Assembly: GCA_009774245.1 (NCBI GenBank) | Contig: VSNM01000016.1 | Location: 4,070-68,069 of the forward strand | Direction: 5' to 3' | Source of the DNA: Lachnospiraceae bacterium | Lineage (GTDB): Bacteria > Bacillota > Clostridia > Lachnospirales > Lachnospiraceae | Length of the DNA stretch: 64,000 nucleotides | Shown here: one piece after another, positions 17,133-26,984 of the stretch | How positions within the stretch are numbered: the stretch's first letter is position 1 | Layout: the number at the start of each line of letters is the position of its first letter | Notes under the pieces: generated by a model | The model's input: only the letters and a program-made list of their open reading frames with translations | Databases searched by the model: none | What the model was told of the DNA's origin: nothing | Translations under genes and position numbers: made by a program

Positions 17133-17864
17133 GTGCGAAAAATCATCAGAAACACTGTATTTGTCATACTTATTTCTATCTTGATCATCTTTGCGCTCTT
17201 TTTCGCGTATCTGCGATTTTACAGAGCCAACGACGCGAATCTCACAGGAGAGTGGACTGCCGGTCTGGACATGACACAACAGGCCTCGGCCGCGGCGCTC
17301 GGCTGGCTGCAGGAGATCGAAGCCGTCCCCATCTCCATGCAGGAAATCGAAGCACATATGCAGGGGCTGACCGTTGAGCTTCATCTGACTCTGACACAGA
17401 CCGATCGCTCCGCGGGAGTTTTTGACAGCAGGATTTTGCCGGAAAGCTATACTGCCTGCAGTCAGGCTGCCTACGAAGCATTTGCAGCAGCGTTTCAGGA
17501 AATGCTGGCTCAGCGGCTTCACATGGCGGGCTATACGGGAGAGCTGGACACGGATGCCCTCGAGGCGCTTGTCGTGGAAACGTTTGGAATGTCCACGCCG
17601 TCCTATCTGGCTTCCTGCGTTCCCGACCTGCTGCCTCCGCTGGAACAACTGCAGGCGCAGTACGATGGCAGCGGTTCTTACGAGAGCGCTGACGACATTC
17701 TGACCAGACAGTTTGACAACGGTCAGCTTGTCCGGACGAAAACGGAGCGCTATATCCGCAAGGACTCCACCCTAATTATAATAGAAGAGACCGATTCCCC
17801 GCCATTTGGCTCCTACACCGAGCATTACCCGCTCCTGTACACTTTGGGAACTGTAGAAAAATAA
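17133..17864 (+). CDS. Hypothetical membrane-anchored protein, GTG start
   Basis: About 243 residues. One N-terminal membrane segment (IIRNTVFVILISILIIFALF) precedes an extracytoplasmic domain rich in Ala, Gln and Glu. I choose GTG 17133 because AGGAGG lies 8 nt upstream and the protein then begins with the basic-plus-hydrophobic anchor; the longest frame from TTG 17055 adds 26 unlikely residues. It ends 40 nt before the D,D-carboxypeptidase gene on the same strand, so the two may be co-transcribed. Family not recognised. Confidence 0.65.
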   Translation: MRKIIRNTVFVILISILIIFALFFAYLRFYRANDANLTGEWTAGLDMTQQASAAALGWLQEIEAVPISMQEIEAHMQGLTVELHLTLTQTDRSAGVFDSRILPESYTACSQAAYEAFAAAFQEMLAQRLHMAGYTGELDTDALEALVVETFGMSTPSYLASCVPDLLPPLEQLQAQYDGSGSYESADDILTRQFDNGQLVRTKTERYIRKDSTLIIIEETDSPPFGSYTEHYPLLYTLGTVEK

Positions 17865-17904
17865 GGAGTACTATGGACAAATTTAACTATGAAAGGGAGA
17901 TTCC

Positions 17905-19359
17905 ATGAAAACAATCTTACAAAAAATAAGCGCCCTGATCCTGTCCGTGCTTCTGGTGTGTACCATGCTGCCCATCCGGGCAGACGCGTCATATGAAATC
18001 CCAGGAAGCTGTCAGGCGCAGACAGATACAAACATCGCAGGCACCGTGAAAACCATGGATTACAGCTACGATCACAACACCTACTTTTCCCTGCGGGACA
18101 TCGCCATGCTCCTCAAGGATACCGACAAGTCCTTTTCGCTGCACATCACCAAAAACGCCGTTGCGTTAAACACCGGAGCGCCTTACACTCCGCTGGGCGT
18201 GGAAAATGCTCCCTGGGAGGACAGTGCCAATCCAGATATCACCCTTCGCCGGAACGATTTTTCCTTAAACGAACAGAAAGTGTATTACTATACGCTGATA
18301 CTGGCGCTGCCCTCCGGCGATTATGACTGCTTTATGATGGCGGCAGATCTGGCGATGATTCTCGATGTCAGCATCACCGTTCCCGATGCAGGACGCATTC
18401 TGCTCGACACACAGACGCCCTTCTCGATCTCCCCCGCCGCCCTGGAGGAATCGGGATACTTCTATGGCGTCAACGGCGTGCTGGTGGGAGACGCCACTAC
18501 AGGGGAAATCTATTATCAGTATCAGGCCGACACTTCCTATCCCATCGCCAGCACCTCCAAACTGATGACGTGTCTTTTGACGCTGGAGGCGATCTCGGCG
18601 AAACAGCTCGCCCTCGAGGAGCAGCTCACGGTCTCTGATGCCGTCGCGGCGCTGTCTGCTTCAGGTGATGGCGTGATTTCCCTGGAAACCGGACAGCAGC
18701 TCACCGTGCAGGAGCTCCTCGTAGGCGCCCTCCTGCCATCGAGCAATGAGTGCGCGCTGTGTCTGGCGGAAGCCATCGCCGGCTCCGAGGAAGCCTTTGT
18801 CCGGATGATGAACCAAAAAGCATCTGAGCTTGGACTCTCACAGGCGGTCTTTTTCAACTGCAACGGACTGCCCTCCTACACAGAGGATGCCATCCCATCA
18901 AAGCGACAGAACCGCATGAGCGCGGAGGATATGTTCCGGCTGGTGTCGTATCTGTTGAAAGTATACCCGCAGATCACGGACATCACTTCCCAAAAGACCG
19001 CCACCCTGCCATCCCTCGACCTGGAAGTGCGCAATACCAACCCGCTCCTGCACAATCTGCCCGAAGCTACCGGCTTAAAGACAGGCACCACCAACAAATC
19101 CGGCGCCTGTCTCGTCACATCCCTGACTGCGGACGACGGGACAATGACGCATGATCTGGTAGTCATCGTATTTGGCACAGAGGATTCGATCGAGAGAGGG
19201 CGCGTCTCTGCGCTGCTCGCCGAATACGCCATGCAGACCTTCCACACCGGCACAAATAAAACGCAGGATGTGGAAGGCAGCACCGTTTCCGCAAATCTGC
19301 CCACACACGCCGAGGCGGCCGTGGACTGGATTCTCCGAACCGCCCGAAAGCAGGAATAG
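17905..19359 (+). CDS. Serine-type D-Ala-D-Ala carboxypeptidase (peptidase S11) with N-terminal stalk-like domain
   Basis: A 484-residue exported penicillin-binding protein that trims the terminal D-Ala of peptidoglycan stem peptides. A signal peptide (KISALILSVLLVCTML) leads to a beta-rich N-terminal domain of about 150 residues of copper-amine-oxidase-N type (YFSLRDIAMLLKDTDKSF). The S11 catalytic domain follows with SxxK at S216-T-S-K219, S-S-N at 279-281 and K-T-G at 392-394. Compared with DacF-type enzymes the N-terminal extension is extra. No C-terminal amphipathic anchor is obvious, so it may be secreted or held by the N-terminal domain. Confidence 0.92.
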   Translation: MKTILQKISALILSVLLVCTMLPIRADASYEIPGSCQAQTDTNIAGTVKTMDYSYDHNTYFSLRDIAMLLKDTDKSFSLHITKNAVALNTGAPYTPLGVENAPWEDSANPDITLRRNDFSLNEQKVYYYTLILALPSGDYDCFMMAADLAMILDVSITVPDAGRILLDTQTPFSISPAALEESGYFYGVNGVLVGDATTGEIYYQYQADTSYPIASTSKLMTCLLTLEAISAKQLALEEQLTVSDAVAALSASGDGVISLETGQQLTVQELLVGALLPSSNECALCLAEAIAGSEEAFVRMMNQKASELGLSQAVFFNCNGLPSYTEDAIPSKRQNRMSAEDMFRLVSYLLKVYPQITDITSQKTATLPSLDLEVRNTNPLLHNLPEATGLKTGTTNKSGACLVTSLTADDGTMTHDLVVIVFGTEDSIERGRVSALLAEYAMQTFHTGTNKTQDVEGSTVSANLPTHAEAAVDWILRTARKQE

Positions 19360-19367
19360 GCAGTTTC

Positions 19368-20162
19368 TTACCCCAGCGCCACGTCGAGCACCATCATCAC
19401 GACAAACCCCGCCGCGACGCCGATCGTAGCAATGTTGGTGTGCTCTCCGGCCTGCGACTCGGGAATCAGCTCCTCGACGACGACATAGATCATCGCCCCC
19501 GCCGCAAACGCCAGAAAATATGGCAGCAGCGGCACGATCAATCCCGCGAGGATGATTGTCAGCACTGCTCCCACCGGCTCTACAAGTCCCGAGAGCACAC
19601 CGTACACAAACGCCCTCCTCCGGGAAGTCCCCTGGCTCTTTAACGGCATGGAGATGATCGCCCCCTCCGGGAAATTCTGGATCGCTATGCCCAGCGCCAG
19701 TGTGAACGCACCCGCCATCGTGACCTGCGCATTGCCCAGCAGCGCGCCTGCGAAGGTGACGCCGACCGCCATTCCCTCTGGTATATTATGCAGCGTCACC
19801 GCAAACACCATCATTGTCGTCTTTTTTGCCCTGGTTTTAATGCCCTCCGGCTTCTCCGTCTCGAGATGCAGGTGTGGAATCACGCTGTCCAGCAACAGCA
19901 AAAATGCCATTCCCAGGATAAATCCGACCGCTGCGGGGAGCCACGCCACCTTCTCCTGCTCCGACGCCATCTCGATCGACGGAATCAATAACGACCACAC
20001 CGATGCTGCCACCATCACGCCCGCCGCAAATCCCAACAACAATTTTTCGAGTTTTCTATTGATCTGGTTTCTCATAAAAAATACCATAGCCGAGCCAAGC
20101 GAAGTGCCGATAAACGGTATCATCACACCTGCTGCCACGCTGATATCCATACTGATACCCAT
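19368..20162 (-). CDS. ZIP-family metal transporter
   Basis: A 264-residue membrane protein with about eight hydrophobic segments. The ZIP signature motifs are both present: HNIPEGMAVG and QNFPEGAIIS, which form the metal path. The family moves Zn2+ and other divalent cations into the cytoplasm. AGGGGG precedes ATG 20162. A palindromic box like those bound by DtxR/MntR-type repressors lies upstream (20229-20246), consistent with metal control. It converges with the carboxypeptidase gene, leaving 8 nt between stops. Confidence 0.92.
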   Translation of the reverse strand: MGISMDISVAAGVMIPFIGTSLGSAMVFFMRNQINRKLEKLLLGFAAGVMVAASVWSLLIPSIEMASEQEKVAWLPAAVGFILGMAFLLLLDSVIPHLHLETEKPEGIKTRAKKTTMMVFAVTLHNIPEGMAVGVTFAGALLGNAQVTMAGAFTLALGIAIQNFPEGAIISMPLKSQGTSRRRAFVYGVLSGLVEPVGAVLTIILAGLIVPLLPYFLAFAAGAMIYVVVEELIPESQAGEHTNIATIGVAAGFVVMMVLDVALG

Positions 20163-20228
20163 GCTATTTTCCCCCTTTTTCTTCCTATTAATATATGCTT
20201 AAACCTGTTCCTCGGTGAAAGATACTTT

Positions 20229-20246
20229 TTAGTTAGCTAAAACTAA
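20229..20246 (-). promoter_or_regulatory. DtxR/MntR-like operator before ZIP gene
   Basis: TTAGTT-N6-AACTAA resembles DtxR-family metalloregulator boxes. It lies about 67-84 nt upstream of the ZIP transporter start, in the right place for metal-dependent repression. Assigned by resemblance only. Confidence 0.45.
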
Positions 20247-20322
20247 TTGCAAAAATAATATATCACATTCTTATCAAGCCGTCAAGCTGCCACAAAAATG
20301 AAATAAAGAAGTTGACGCATTC

Positions 20323-20365
20323 ACTCTAATGTGTTAGAGTGAACATATACTCTAACGCATTAGAG
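20323..20365 (+). promoter_or_regulatory. Tandem BlaI-type operators
   Basis: Two palindromes, ACTCTAATGTGTTAGAGT (20323-20340) and ACTCTAACGCATTAGAG (20349-20365), lie just before the BlaI gene. A TTGACG (20312-20317) precedes the first palindrome, so repressor binding would cover the promoter. This fits BlaI/MecI autoregulation. Confidence 0.8.
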
Positions 20366-20381
20366 AAAGGAGCTATTATTT

Positions 20382-20789
20382 ATGGATACACCAAAAATAT
20401 TTGAGAGCGAGTATCGGTTCTGCCTGATCTTGTGGGAGCACGAGCCTGTCGGCAGCGGGGAGCTGGTAAGACTGTGCGGAGAGCAGCTTGGCTGGAAACC
20501 GACGACAGTCTACACGGTGATCAAGCGCCTGTCTGAGCGCGGCGTCCTGAAAAATGAAAATTCGGTCGTAACCTCCCTGATTTCCAAGGATGACGTCCAG
20601 GCGGCGGAGATCGATGATCTGGTCGAGAAGAAATTCGAGGGTTCTCTCCCAGCATTTGTGGCGGCTTTCACAAAGCACCACAATATTTCAAAAAAAGAGA
20701 TCGATGCTGTGCAGCAAATGATTGACCGCTATAGGGACAGCCATAAAGAAAATAATGAAAATGATCAAAAGGAGGCAGCAGATGACTGA
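20382..20789 (+). CDS. blaI: BlaI/MecI/CopY-family repressor
   Basis: A 135-residue winged-helix repressor: ESEYRFCLILWEHEPVGSGELV, then GWKPTTVYTVIKRLSERGVL as the recognition helix region, then a helical dimerisation tail. It should bind the two palindromes at 20323-20365 and repress its own operon until cleaved by the BlaR1-like partner. Its stop overlaps the downstream sensor gene by 8 nt. No beta-lactamase gene is adjacent, so the regulated stress could be cell-wall damage in general. Confidence 0.93.
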   Translation: MDTPKIFESEYRFCLILWEHEPVGSGELVRLCGEQLGWKPTTVYTVIKRLSERGVLKNENSVVTSLISKDDVQAAEIDDLVEKKFEGSLPAFVAAFTKHHNISKKEIDAVQQMIDRYRDSHKENNENDQKEAADD

Positions 20790-22875
20790 GATTTTCCTGA
20801 AATTCGTCAATATGGGCATCGCCGCAGGCTGGCTGGTGCTGGCGGTCATGTTGCTGCGGCTGGCGCTGTGCAGGGCGCCGAAGGGACTGACACTTGTGCT
20901 GTGGGGGATCGTCGCACTACGGCTGGTGCTGCCCGTCTCCATTCAGAGTATTTTCAGCCTGATTCCCAGTGTGGAGACGATTAGTCCGCTGATCGGGGAT
21001 ATGCAAGAGCCTCAGATTCAAAGTGGGATCACAGTTCTCAACAGCGCTGTCAATCCGGTGATCACGCAGGCATTTGCGCCCAGCCCGGAGGCAAGCGCAA
21101 ATCCGCTGCAGGTTTTTATTGCTGTCGCTGCGGTCTGTTGGCTTGTCGGCGCCGCCGCTATGCTGCTGTACGCAGTGATCAACTATTGGCGGCTGTGCCA
21201 CCGCGTCCGGACGGCTGTGCTGTTTCAGGAGTGCACTGTCGGGGCGGCGCATGTCCGCGTATATCAGAGCGAATATGTCGTCTCGCCATTTGTGCTTGGA
21301 ATCGTGCGTCCGCGCATCTATCTGCCGTTTCGTCTTGAGCAAAATAATATGGAATATGTCCTAGAACATGAGCAGGCGCATATCCGACACTATGACCACT
21401 GGTGGAAACTGATCGGTTTTGGACTGCTTTCGCTGTACTGGTACAATCCTTTGATCTGGGCGGCATATGTCCTGTTCTGCAGGGATATAGAGCTTGCCTG
21501 TGACGAGCGGGTTGTGCGGGATTTTGACGCAGTGCAACGGGCGGATTACTCGCAGGCGCTGCTGACATGCAGTGTGCCGCGCAGGATGGCGGTGGTCTAT
21601 CCACTTGCTTTTGGGGAGACTGGCGTAGCCGCGCGTGTGCGGAACGTGCTGCACTATAAAAAGCCTGCGTTTTGGCTGATTGCGGCGGCAGTGCTGGCAT
21701 GTGCAGTCGTGGCGGTCTGCTTTCTGACCAACCCGAAGGAAGACGCTGAGGAAGACATACAATGGGATGTGCGTCCGGCAATTCTGATGGATTCTTCCAG
21801 ATATATCGATCCCTATATGTCCGCATCGAAGCTGCCATACGGCTATGTGTATGCCGGAACACTGGACGCGCAGCAGGCGAACGATACGGGACTGGAGGGC
21901 TGTGCGTATTATGTGAGTCCTTACAATCCAAACTATATCTATGTGTATCAGGAGTGCGGCACACCGGTTGGCACGCATGCGGTGGATTCGACGCTGCGGC
22001 AATGGAGGTATCAGCCATGGATTCGGGAGGGCAGCGGGGACGGTACAAAACAACTGACACTCGAGGAGGTACAGCGCCTGTCCGAGTTTGGAGATGGGCT
22101 GACATGGACGGATTTTATGCAGCGGTATGATTATGTCGAGACAGGCTCGGGGCTGTATATCCAGGTTTATGGGATCGATGAGCTGTTTTCGCTGTGGATT
22201 GGCGGTTTTTCCACAGACACTGTGCCTATGTACATATACCTGCAGACCGATAAGGAGCCGGAGGATCGCGTGGAGATTCGGACGCAGGACGTTTCGGATT
22301 TTATCAGGTCACATCTCGGTACCGCGGGAACGGAGGCAAATACATATCAGGTGCAGTTCCCGGCGCACGAATTTGGCAAGACAGAGTATAACGCACAGAT
22401 ATTTGAGATTGAGCCTTTCACGCTGCAGATTACGCTGCCAGAGGGCTGGACGCTCGTTATTCCGCAGGGTGAGCAGGAGGCGGAACAGGGCGGAGCGGGC
22501 GGCTTTTCGCCTGTACTGATTTATGAGGGTAATAAGCTGCTCGGCAGTATTTGCTACAACACGTTTGAGATCCCGCAGGAGGGGGAGTATGGCATAGAAC
22601 ATGTGGCGATCTACAATCAGCTCATGCTTGGCGCGCATGTCAACTGGAACAACGAGTACCAGCCTGTTACGGAAAGTGAGACAACATGTACCGCCACATG
22701 TAAGATTCTCACAGATGACATAGAGACAGGGGAAGAAAAAACGTATCTGGGAATCCTGTCATATGACAAGGAGCTGGGCGTCTATGTCGCGATTGATTTT
22801 ATCGCGGGCGAACTCGGAGACGAAGTGCAGGATAGGATCGTGGAAATGGCGGAGAGCGTTCTGTTATTCCGCTGA
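20782..22875 (+). CDS. BlaR1/MecR1-type M56 metallopeptidase sensor
   Basis: About 697 residues. Membrane segments flank an M56 peptidase domain with the zinc motif H196-E-Q-A-H200 and a downstream RDIELACDERVVRD containing the third ligand. A further membrane segment (FWLIAAAVLACAVVAVCF, about residue 300) is followed by a 370-residue extracellular part. That part is not a penicillin-binding sensor of the usual BlaR1 type (no SxxK seen); it looks like two beta-rich domains. ATG 20782 with AAAGGAGG upstream is preferred over the longest frame. On sensing a signal it should cleave the BlaI-type repressor. Confidence 0.88.
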   Translation: MTEIFLKFVNMGIAAGWLVLAVMLLRLALCRAPKGLTLVLWGIVALRLVLPVSIQSIFSLIPSVETISPLIGDMQEPQIQSGITVLNSAVNPVITQAFAPSPEASANPLQVFIAVAAVCWLVGAAAMLLYAVINYWRLCHRVRTAVLFQECTVGAAHVRVYQSEYVVSPFVLGIVRPRIYLPFRLEQNNMEYVLEHEQAHIRHYDHWWKLIGFGLLSLYWYNPLIWAAYVLFCRDIELACDERVVRDFDAVQRADYSQALLTCSVPRRMAVVYPLAFGETGVAARVRNVLHYKKPAFWLIAAAVLACAVVAVCFLTNPKEDAEEDIQWDVRPAILMDSSRYIDPYMSASKLPYGYVYAGTLDAQQANDTGLEGCAYYVSPYNPNYIYVYQECGTPVGTHAVDSTLRQWRYQPWIREGSGDGTKQLTLEEVQRLSEFGDGLTWTDFMQRYDYVETGSGLYIQVYGIDELFSLWIGGFSTDTVPMYIYLQTDKEPEDRVEIRTQDVSDFIRSHLGTAGTEANTYQVQFPAHEFGKTEYNAQIFEIEPFTLQITLPEGWTLVIPQGEQEAEQGGAGGFSPVLIYEGNKLLGSICYNTFEIPQEGEYGIEHVAIYNQLMLGAHVNWNNEYQPVTESETTCTATCKILTDDIETGEEKTYLGILSYDKELGVYVAIDFIAGELGDEVQDRIVEMAESVLLFR

Positions 22876-22951
22876 CATGGGACTGTTTTTTGAATGCATA
22901 CGACAAATTGTACCGATTTTACAACAAACTATACCGCTCTCAACAAAAGTC

Positions 22952-22980
22952 TTGATGAGCCGACAGAAAAAAGATATAAT
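22952..22980 (+). promoter_or_regulatory. Promoter of chemoreceptor 1
   Basis: TTGATG (22952-22957), 17-nt spacer, TATAAT (22975-22980), about 60 nt before the start. GCCGACAG inside the spacer also resembles a sigma-28 -10 element, so motility-sigma control is an alternative reading. Confidence 0.6.
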
Positions 22981-23039
22981 ATTGTTATTATATGCCATTA
23001 GATGCGTTTGAAAAACAGGAAAGGAAGGTATCCCATCAC

Positions 23040-24917
23040 ATGAAAAAAATATTTACCCAGCGGCTTTTTTACTATATGCTCGTCGCACTGCTCATCACGA
23101 TCGCAGCCATCTTCGGCCTGCAGACCGCCGTCAACCAGGCAAGCAACACCTCCTCCAGCGAGGCAAAGCTTGCAGATGTCAGAGCAAAGCTTGCCGCCAA
23201 CGAGGAGACTGTCGCCCAGCTCACAGACAACCTGAGCCAGGACAACCTCGCAAAGACACGGGCTTTCGCAGATATGCTCGCCGCAGATCCGTCCATCGAT
23301 GGCAATATGGACAAGCTCAATCAGATCAAAGACCGACTGATGGTCAACGAACTCCACATTATCGACGAGAACGGGATCATCATCAGCAGTACGATCGACG
23401 CCTATATCGGATTTGACATGAAAAGCGGCGAACAGTCCAATGCCTTTATGGTGATCGTGGACGATCCTTCCATAGAAATCGTGCAGGAGCCCCAGGTAAA
23501 TGTGGCAGAGGGAATCGTCATGCAGTATATTGGTGTGGCAAGAACCGACGACAAGGGACTCGTTCAGGTCGGCGTGCGCCCGGAAGTACTGGAGAACACA
23601 CTCGCCGGTACAGAGATTTCCGTGGTGCTGAGAGATATTGATTTTGGCGAAAACGGCTATGTCTATGCCATCGACGCGGCAAGCGGATTGATACTGGCGC
23701 ATGAAAATGCGAACCTGATCGGCACGCCCGCCTCTGACGCAGGCTTTCCCTCAAATCTGACAGGCAAGGGAAAGGCGACAATTGACGGAACAAGAGGCTA
23801 CTATGTGGCAGAGGATTACAACGGACAGATCATCGGCACCTTCATGCCATCAAGTGAATACTACGCCGGACGCCGCAGCCAGACCGTCGTCGTATCCCTC
23901 AGTATGCTGATCATATTTGGCGCACTGCTGCTGATGATCAACCGCATGGTCGACGATAAGATCGTGCAGGGAATCAACCGCATCTCCACCTCCATGCACA
24001 AGATTGCCGATGGAAACTTTAACATCACTGTCAACGAACAGGGCAACCCTGAATTTATCATGCTGTCTGACAGCATCAATAAAATGGTGACAGGAATACA
24101 ACAGAATCTCCACGAAAATGAAAATCTGGTCACGCAGCAGAAACAGGATATGGAACGAAACCAGCTCATGATCCAGAATGTCAAAAACGCCTGCAGAGAT
24201 CTAAACGCAGTATCAGGAGAGACACTTGAGAACGCAGAAAGCATCTTCAACGGAACCGGGGAGCAGGAAAGAGCCGTGGAGGACCTAAAACAGACCATGA
24301 ACCAGCTGACAGAGGAGCTGAACAATAGTGTGAATGCCACCGTCACAGTCACCGCCTCCACCGGGACGACTTCCGACAAGATTCTCCAGACACAGTCCCG
24401 CATGCAGCTCCTAAAAGATTCCATGCAGAAGATCAGTGATATGTCCATGGAAATTGAGAAGATCATCGGGGAGATCAACTCCATCGCGCAGCAGACCAAC
24501 ATGCTCTCCCTGAATGCCTCCATTGAGGCGGCAAGAGCAGGCGACATGGGAAAAGGCTTTGCTGTTGTAGCCACGCAGGTAGGCGAGCTTGCCGCACGAA
24601 GCGCACAGGCGGCAAGGGAAACCAACGATCTGATCATGAACTCGATCAATGCGGTAGAAGATGGACGCGCCATCACAGATCAGACCGTGGAGGCTTTCGG
24701 CATCGTGGTAGAGAATATCGAACAGACTGACCATGATATCGCTGAGATCACCAACATGGTCAGGCAGAATGTTGATATCGTATCCCACGCCGTAAGCCAG
24801 ATCGAGCGCATCTCCAGCGTTGTGGAGAGCAATGTGCAGATCTCCCAGAATACCAGGCAGGTTTCCGCTAATATGGCGGATATCACAGGCAAATTATTAG
24901 ACATCGTGGAATCATAA
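23040..24917 (+). CDS. Methyl-accepting chemotaxis protein (Cache type)
   Basis: About 625 residues. TM1 (about residues 9-28) is followed by an extracellular sensor of about 240 residues with Cache-like sequence (FGENGYVYAIDAASGLILAHEN), then TM2 (VVVSLSMLIIFGALLLMI) and a HAMP-like segment. The signalling domain contains the conserved hairpin tip region INSIAQQTNMLSLNASIEAA. It transmits ligand binding to CheA. ATG 23040 with AGGAAGG upstream is chosen over the longer frame from 22992. It has its own promoter and lies in tandem with a second chemoreceptor. Confidence 0.93.
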   Translation: MKKIFTQRLFYYMLVALLITIAAIFGLQTAVNQASNTSSSEAKLADVRAKLAANEETVAQLTDNLSQDNLAKTRAFADMLAADPSIDGNMDKLNQIKDRLMVNELHIIDENGIIISSTIDAYIGFDMKSGEQSNAFMVIVDDPSIEIVQEPQVNVAEGIVMQYIGVARTDDKGLVQVGVRPEVLENTLAGTEISVVLRDIDFGENGYVYAIDAASGLILAHENANLIGTPASDAGFPSNLTGKGKATIDGTRGYYVAEDYNGQIIGTFMPSSEYYAGRRSQTVVVSLSMLIIFGALLLMINRMVDDKIVQGINRISTSMHKIADGNFNITVNEQGNPEFIMLSDSINKMVTGIQQNLHENENLVTQQKQDMERNQLMIQNVKNACRDLNAVSGETLENAESIFNGTGEQERAVEDLKQTMNQLTEELNNSVNATVTVTASTGTTSDKILQTQSRMQLLKDSMQKISDMSMEIEKIIGEINSIAQQTNMLSLNASIEAARAGDMGKGFAVVATQVGELAARSAQAARETNDLIMNSINAVEDGRAITDQTVEAFGIVVENIEQTDHDIAEITNMVRQNVDIVSHAVSQIERISSVVESNVQISQNTRQVSANMADITGKLLDIVES

Positions 24918-24985
24918 AAAGTGCAGAGAAAATCCCTACTCAATTGCATAAATGGACCAAAATGCAAGATTATATTACAAAATCA

Positions 24986-25015
24986 TTGGACAAGTAAGAC
25001 AAAAAGATGTATAAT
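24986..25015 (+). promoter_or_regulatory. Sigma-A promoter of chemoreceptor 2
   Basis: TTGGAC (24986-24991), 18-nt spacer, TATAAT (25010-25015). This leaves a 245-nt 5' leader, which contains two direct repeats of ATACAGTTGTaAC/ATACAGTTGTTAC near 25055 and 25085. Nothing else is seen in the gap 24918-25260. Confidence 0.6.
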
Positions 25016-25260
25016 AAATTCATATATTATTTATTTATCCTGAGCACGAAATATTATACAGTTGTAACTATTTAGTACCATGTCATACAGTTGTTACACG
25101 CTATGCGAACACACTTTATTGTACTGCAAACATCCCCATCACATAAACGGGTTCTTGTATGTCCACTCATTTCTGTGAAAGTACTGAACAGTTGATACAG
25201 TCTAACTGCACAGAGGAAATAAAATATATGAAATACAAAGAGTAAGGAGATACAAGAACC

Positions 25261-26976
25261 ATGTTAAAAAAATTGAATAACCTACAAATCAAGGACCGAC
25301 TCGTCAGGGCTTTCATCACAGTCGCAGTTATCATGACCACAGTGTCTTTAGTCACGCTGATTACGCTGTTTGTCGTATTCCAGCTGTACTCATCTGCTTT
25401 GATCAATTACGGTTTTGCACAGGGCGATATCGGAAGAGCCATGTCGGAATTTGCAGACTCGCGCTCCGCAATGCGCGGCATTATCGGCTACGATGACCAG
25501 GATGCCATCGACACCCTGCTTGCAAACCATGAAAGCTATAAAGAATCTTTTACCAAAGAGTTTGATTCCCTTGAATCCGCCATGGTAACGGCAGAAAACA
25601 AAGCCCTCTACAAGGACGTCCAGGATAAACTTACCGATTACTGGCAGTTTGAGCAGGAGATCATCAGCCAGGGCGCCACGACAGACCGCGAGCAGTGCAA
25701 GATTGCCCAGGACAAAGCGCTGGGTGAGCTGGCCCCCATGTACAATGATATCTATGCTGACCTGACAGAAATCATGGAGATCAAGGTCGACAAGGGACAA
25801 AGCCAGTCAAACCTGCTCTCGGCTGTTGTGATCATTCTGATCGTTGTCATTATTGTAGTCATCATCGGTTCGATTGTCTTTGCACTCTCTCTGGGCAAAA
25901 ACATCGCATACAGCATTGCAACGCCTCTGGACGAACTTAAGATTCGACTGGACACTTTTGCGCAGGGCGATCTCTCATCGCCGTTCCCTACTGTTGAGAC
26001 CAGAGATGAGCTCGCCGAAATGGTTGCCACAAGCACTACCATGGCAGCTACCCTGCAGTTTATCATCCATGATGTAGGAACAATCCTGGATCAGATGGCA
26101 AATTCTGACTTTACAGTCACAAGCAGTGACAAATCCAAGTATTCCGGAGAGTTTGCGTCAATTCTGACCTCCATGGCGCTGTTAAAGAGACAGCTCACAG
26201 AAACCCTGCAGTCCGTCAGCGAGGCTTCCAACCAGGTAGCCGCAGGCGCAAACAACCTGTCCGAGGCAGCACAGAGTCTCGCAGAAGGCGCAACCGATCA
26301 GGCTGGTGCAGTTGAGGAGATGCAGGCGACCATCACAACAATCTCCGACGACATCCGTATCACAGCCAACAGCGCAGGCGACTCATACAATCAGGCTCGC
26401 ACATACGCCGAGGAGGCAGAGCGCAGTCACAGAGAGATGGAGGCGATGATGGATGCAATGTCACGCATCAACGACGCCTCACAGAAGGTCGGAAATATCA
26501 TCTCTGAAATCGAAGATATCGCATCACAGACAAACCTGCTCTCACTGAATGCTTCTATTGAGGCGGCGAGAGCCGGCGAAGCCGGAAGAGGCTTCTCTGT
26601 CGTTGCAGACCAGATTCGCCAGCTTGCAGAACAGAGTGCGAACTCCGCTGCTGAGACAAGGACACTGATCGAGACATCGCTGAATGCGATCGCCGATGGA
26701 AGCAAGACCGTGGACATCGTAAACGATTCGATCAACCGTGTGGTGGAAGGCATCGAGCTGATCGCACAATCCTCCAAGTCCATCAGCGAGATGGCAAACG
26801 ATCAGGCGGAGGCTATGAAACAGGCCGAATTGGGTGTCAACCAGATCTCCGAGGTCGTTCAGTCAAACTCCGCGACAGCAGAAGAGTCCTCTGCAACGAG
26901 TGAAGAGCTGTCAGCGCAGGCAACCACGATGGATTCGCTGATCAGCAAATTCAAGCTTCCAACAATAATTGAATAA
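25261..26976 (+). CDS. Methyl-accepting chemotaxis protein (four-helix-bundle sensor type)
   Basis: A 571-residue chemoreceptor. TM1 lies at about residues 18-42. The extracellular part is short (about 140 residues), all helical, like 4HB_MCP sensors. TM2 (AVVIILIVVIIVVIIGSIVFAL) is followed by HAMP and the signalling domain, with IEDIASQTNLLSLNASIEAA at the tip and AEESSATSEELSAQ near the end. AAGGAG lies 10 nt before ATG. It ends in a strong terminator (26985-27010). Confidence 0.94.
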   Translation: MLKKLNNLQIKDRLVRAFITVAVIMTTVSLVTLITLFVVFQLYSSALINYGFAQGDIGRAMSEFADSRSAMRGIIGYDDQDAIDTLLANHESYKESFTKEFDSLESAMVTAENKALYKDVQDKLTDYWQFEQEIISQGATTDREQCKIAQDKALGELAPMYNDIYADLTEIMEIKVDKGQSQSNLLSAVVIILIVVIIVVIIGSIVFALSLGKNIAYSIATPLDELKIRLDTFAQGDLSSPFPTVETRDELAEMVATSTTMAATLQFIIHDVGTILDQMANSDFTVTSSDKSKYSGEFASILTSMALLKRQLTETLQSVSEASNQVAAGANNLSEAAQSLAEGATDQAGAVEEMQATITTISDDIRITANSAGDSYNQARTYAEEAERSHREMEAMMDAMSRINDASQKVGNIISEIEDIASQTNLLSLNASIEAARAGEAGRGFSVVADQIRQLAEQSANSAAETRTLIETSLNAIADGSKTVDIVNDSINRVVEGIELIAQSSKSISEMANDQAEAMKQAELGVNQISEVVQSNSATAEESSATSEELSAQATTMDSLISKFKLPTIIE

Positions 26977-26984
26977 TCAAATCA

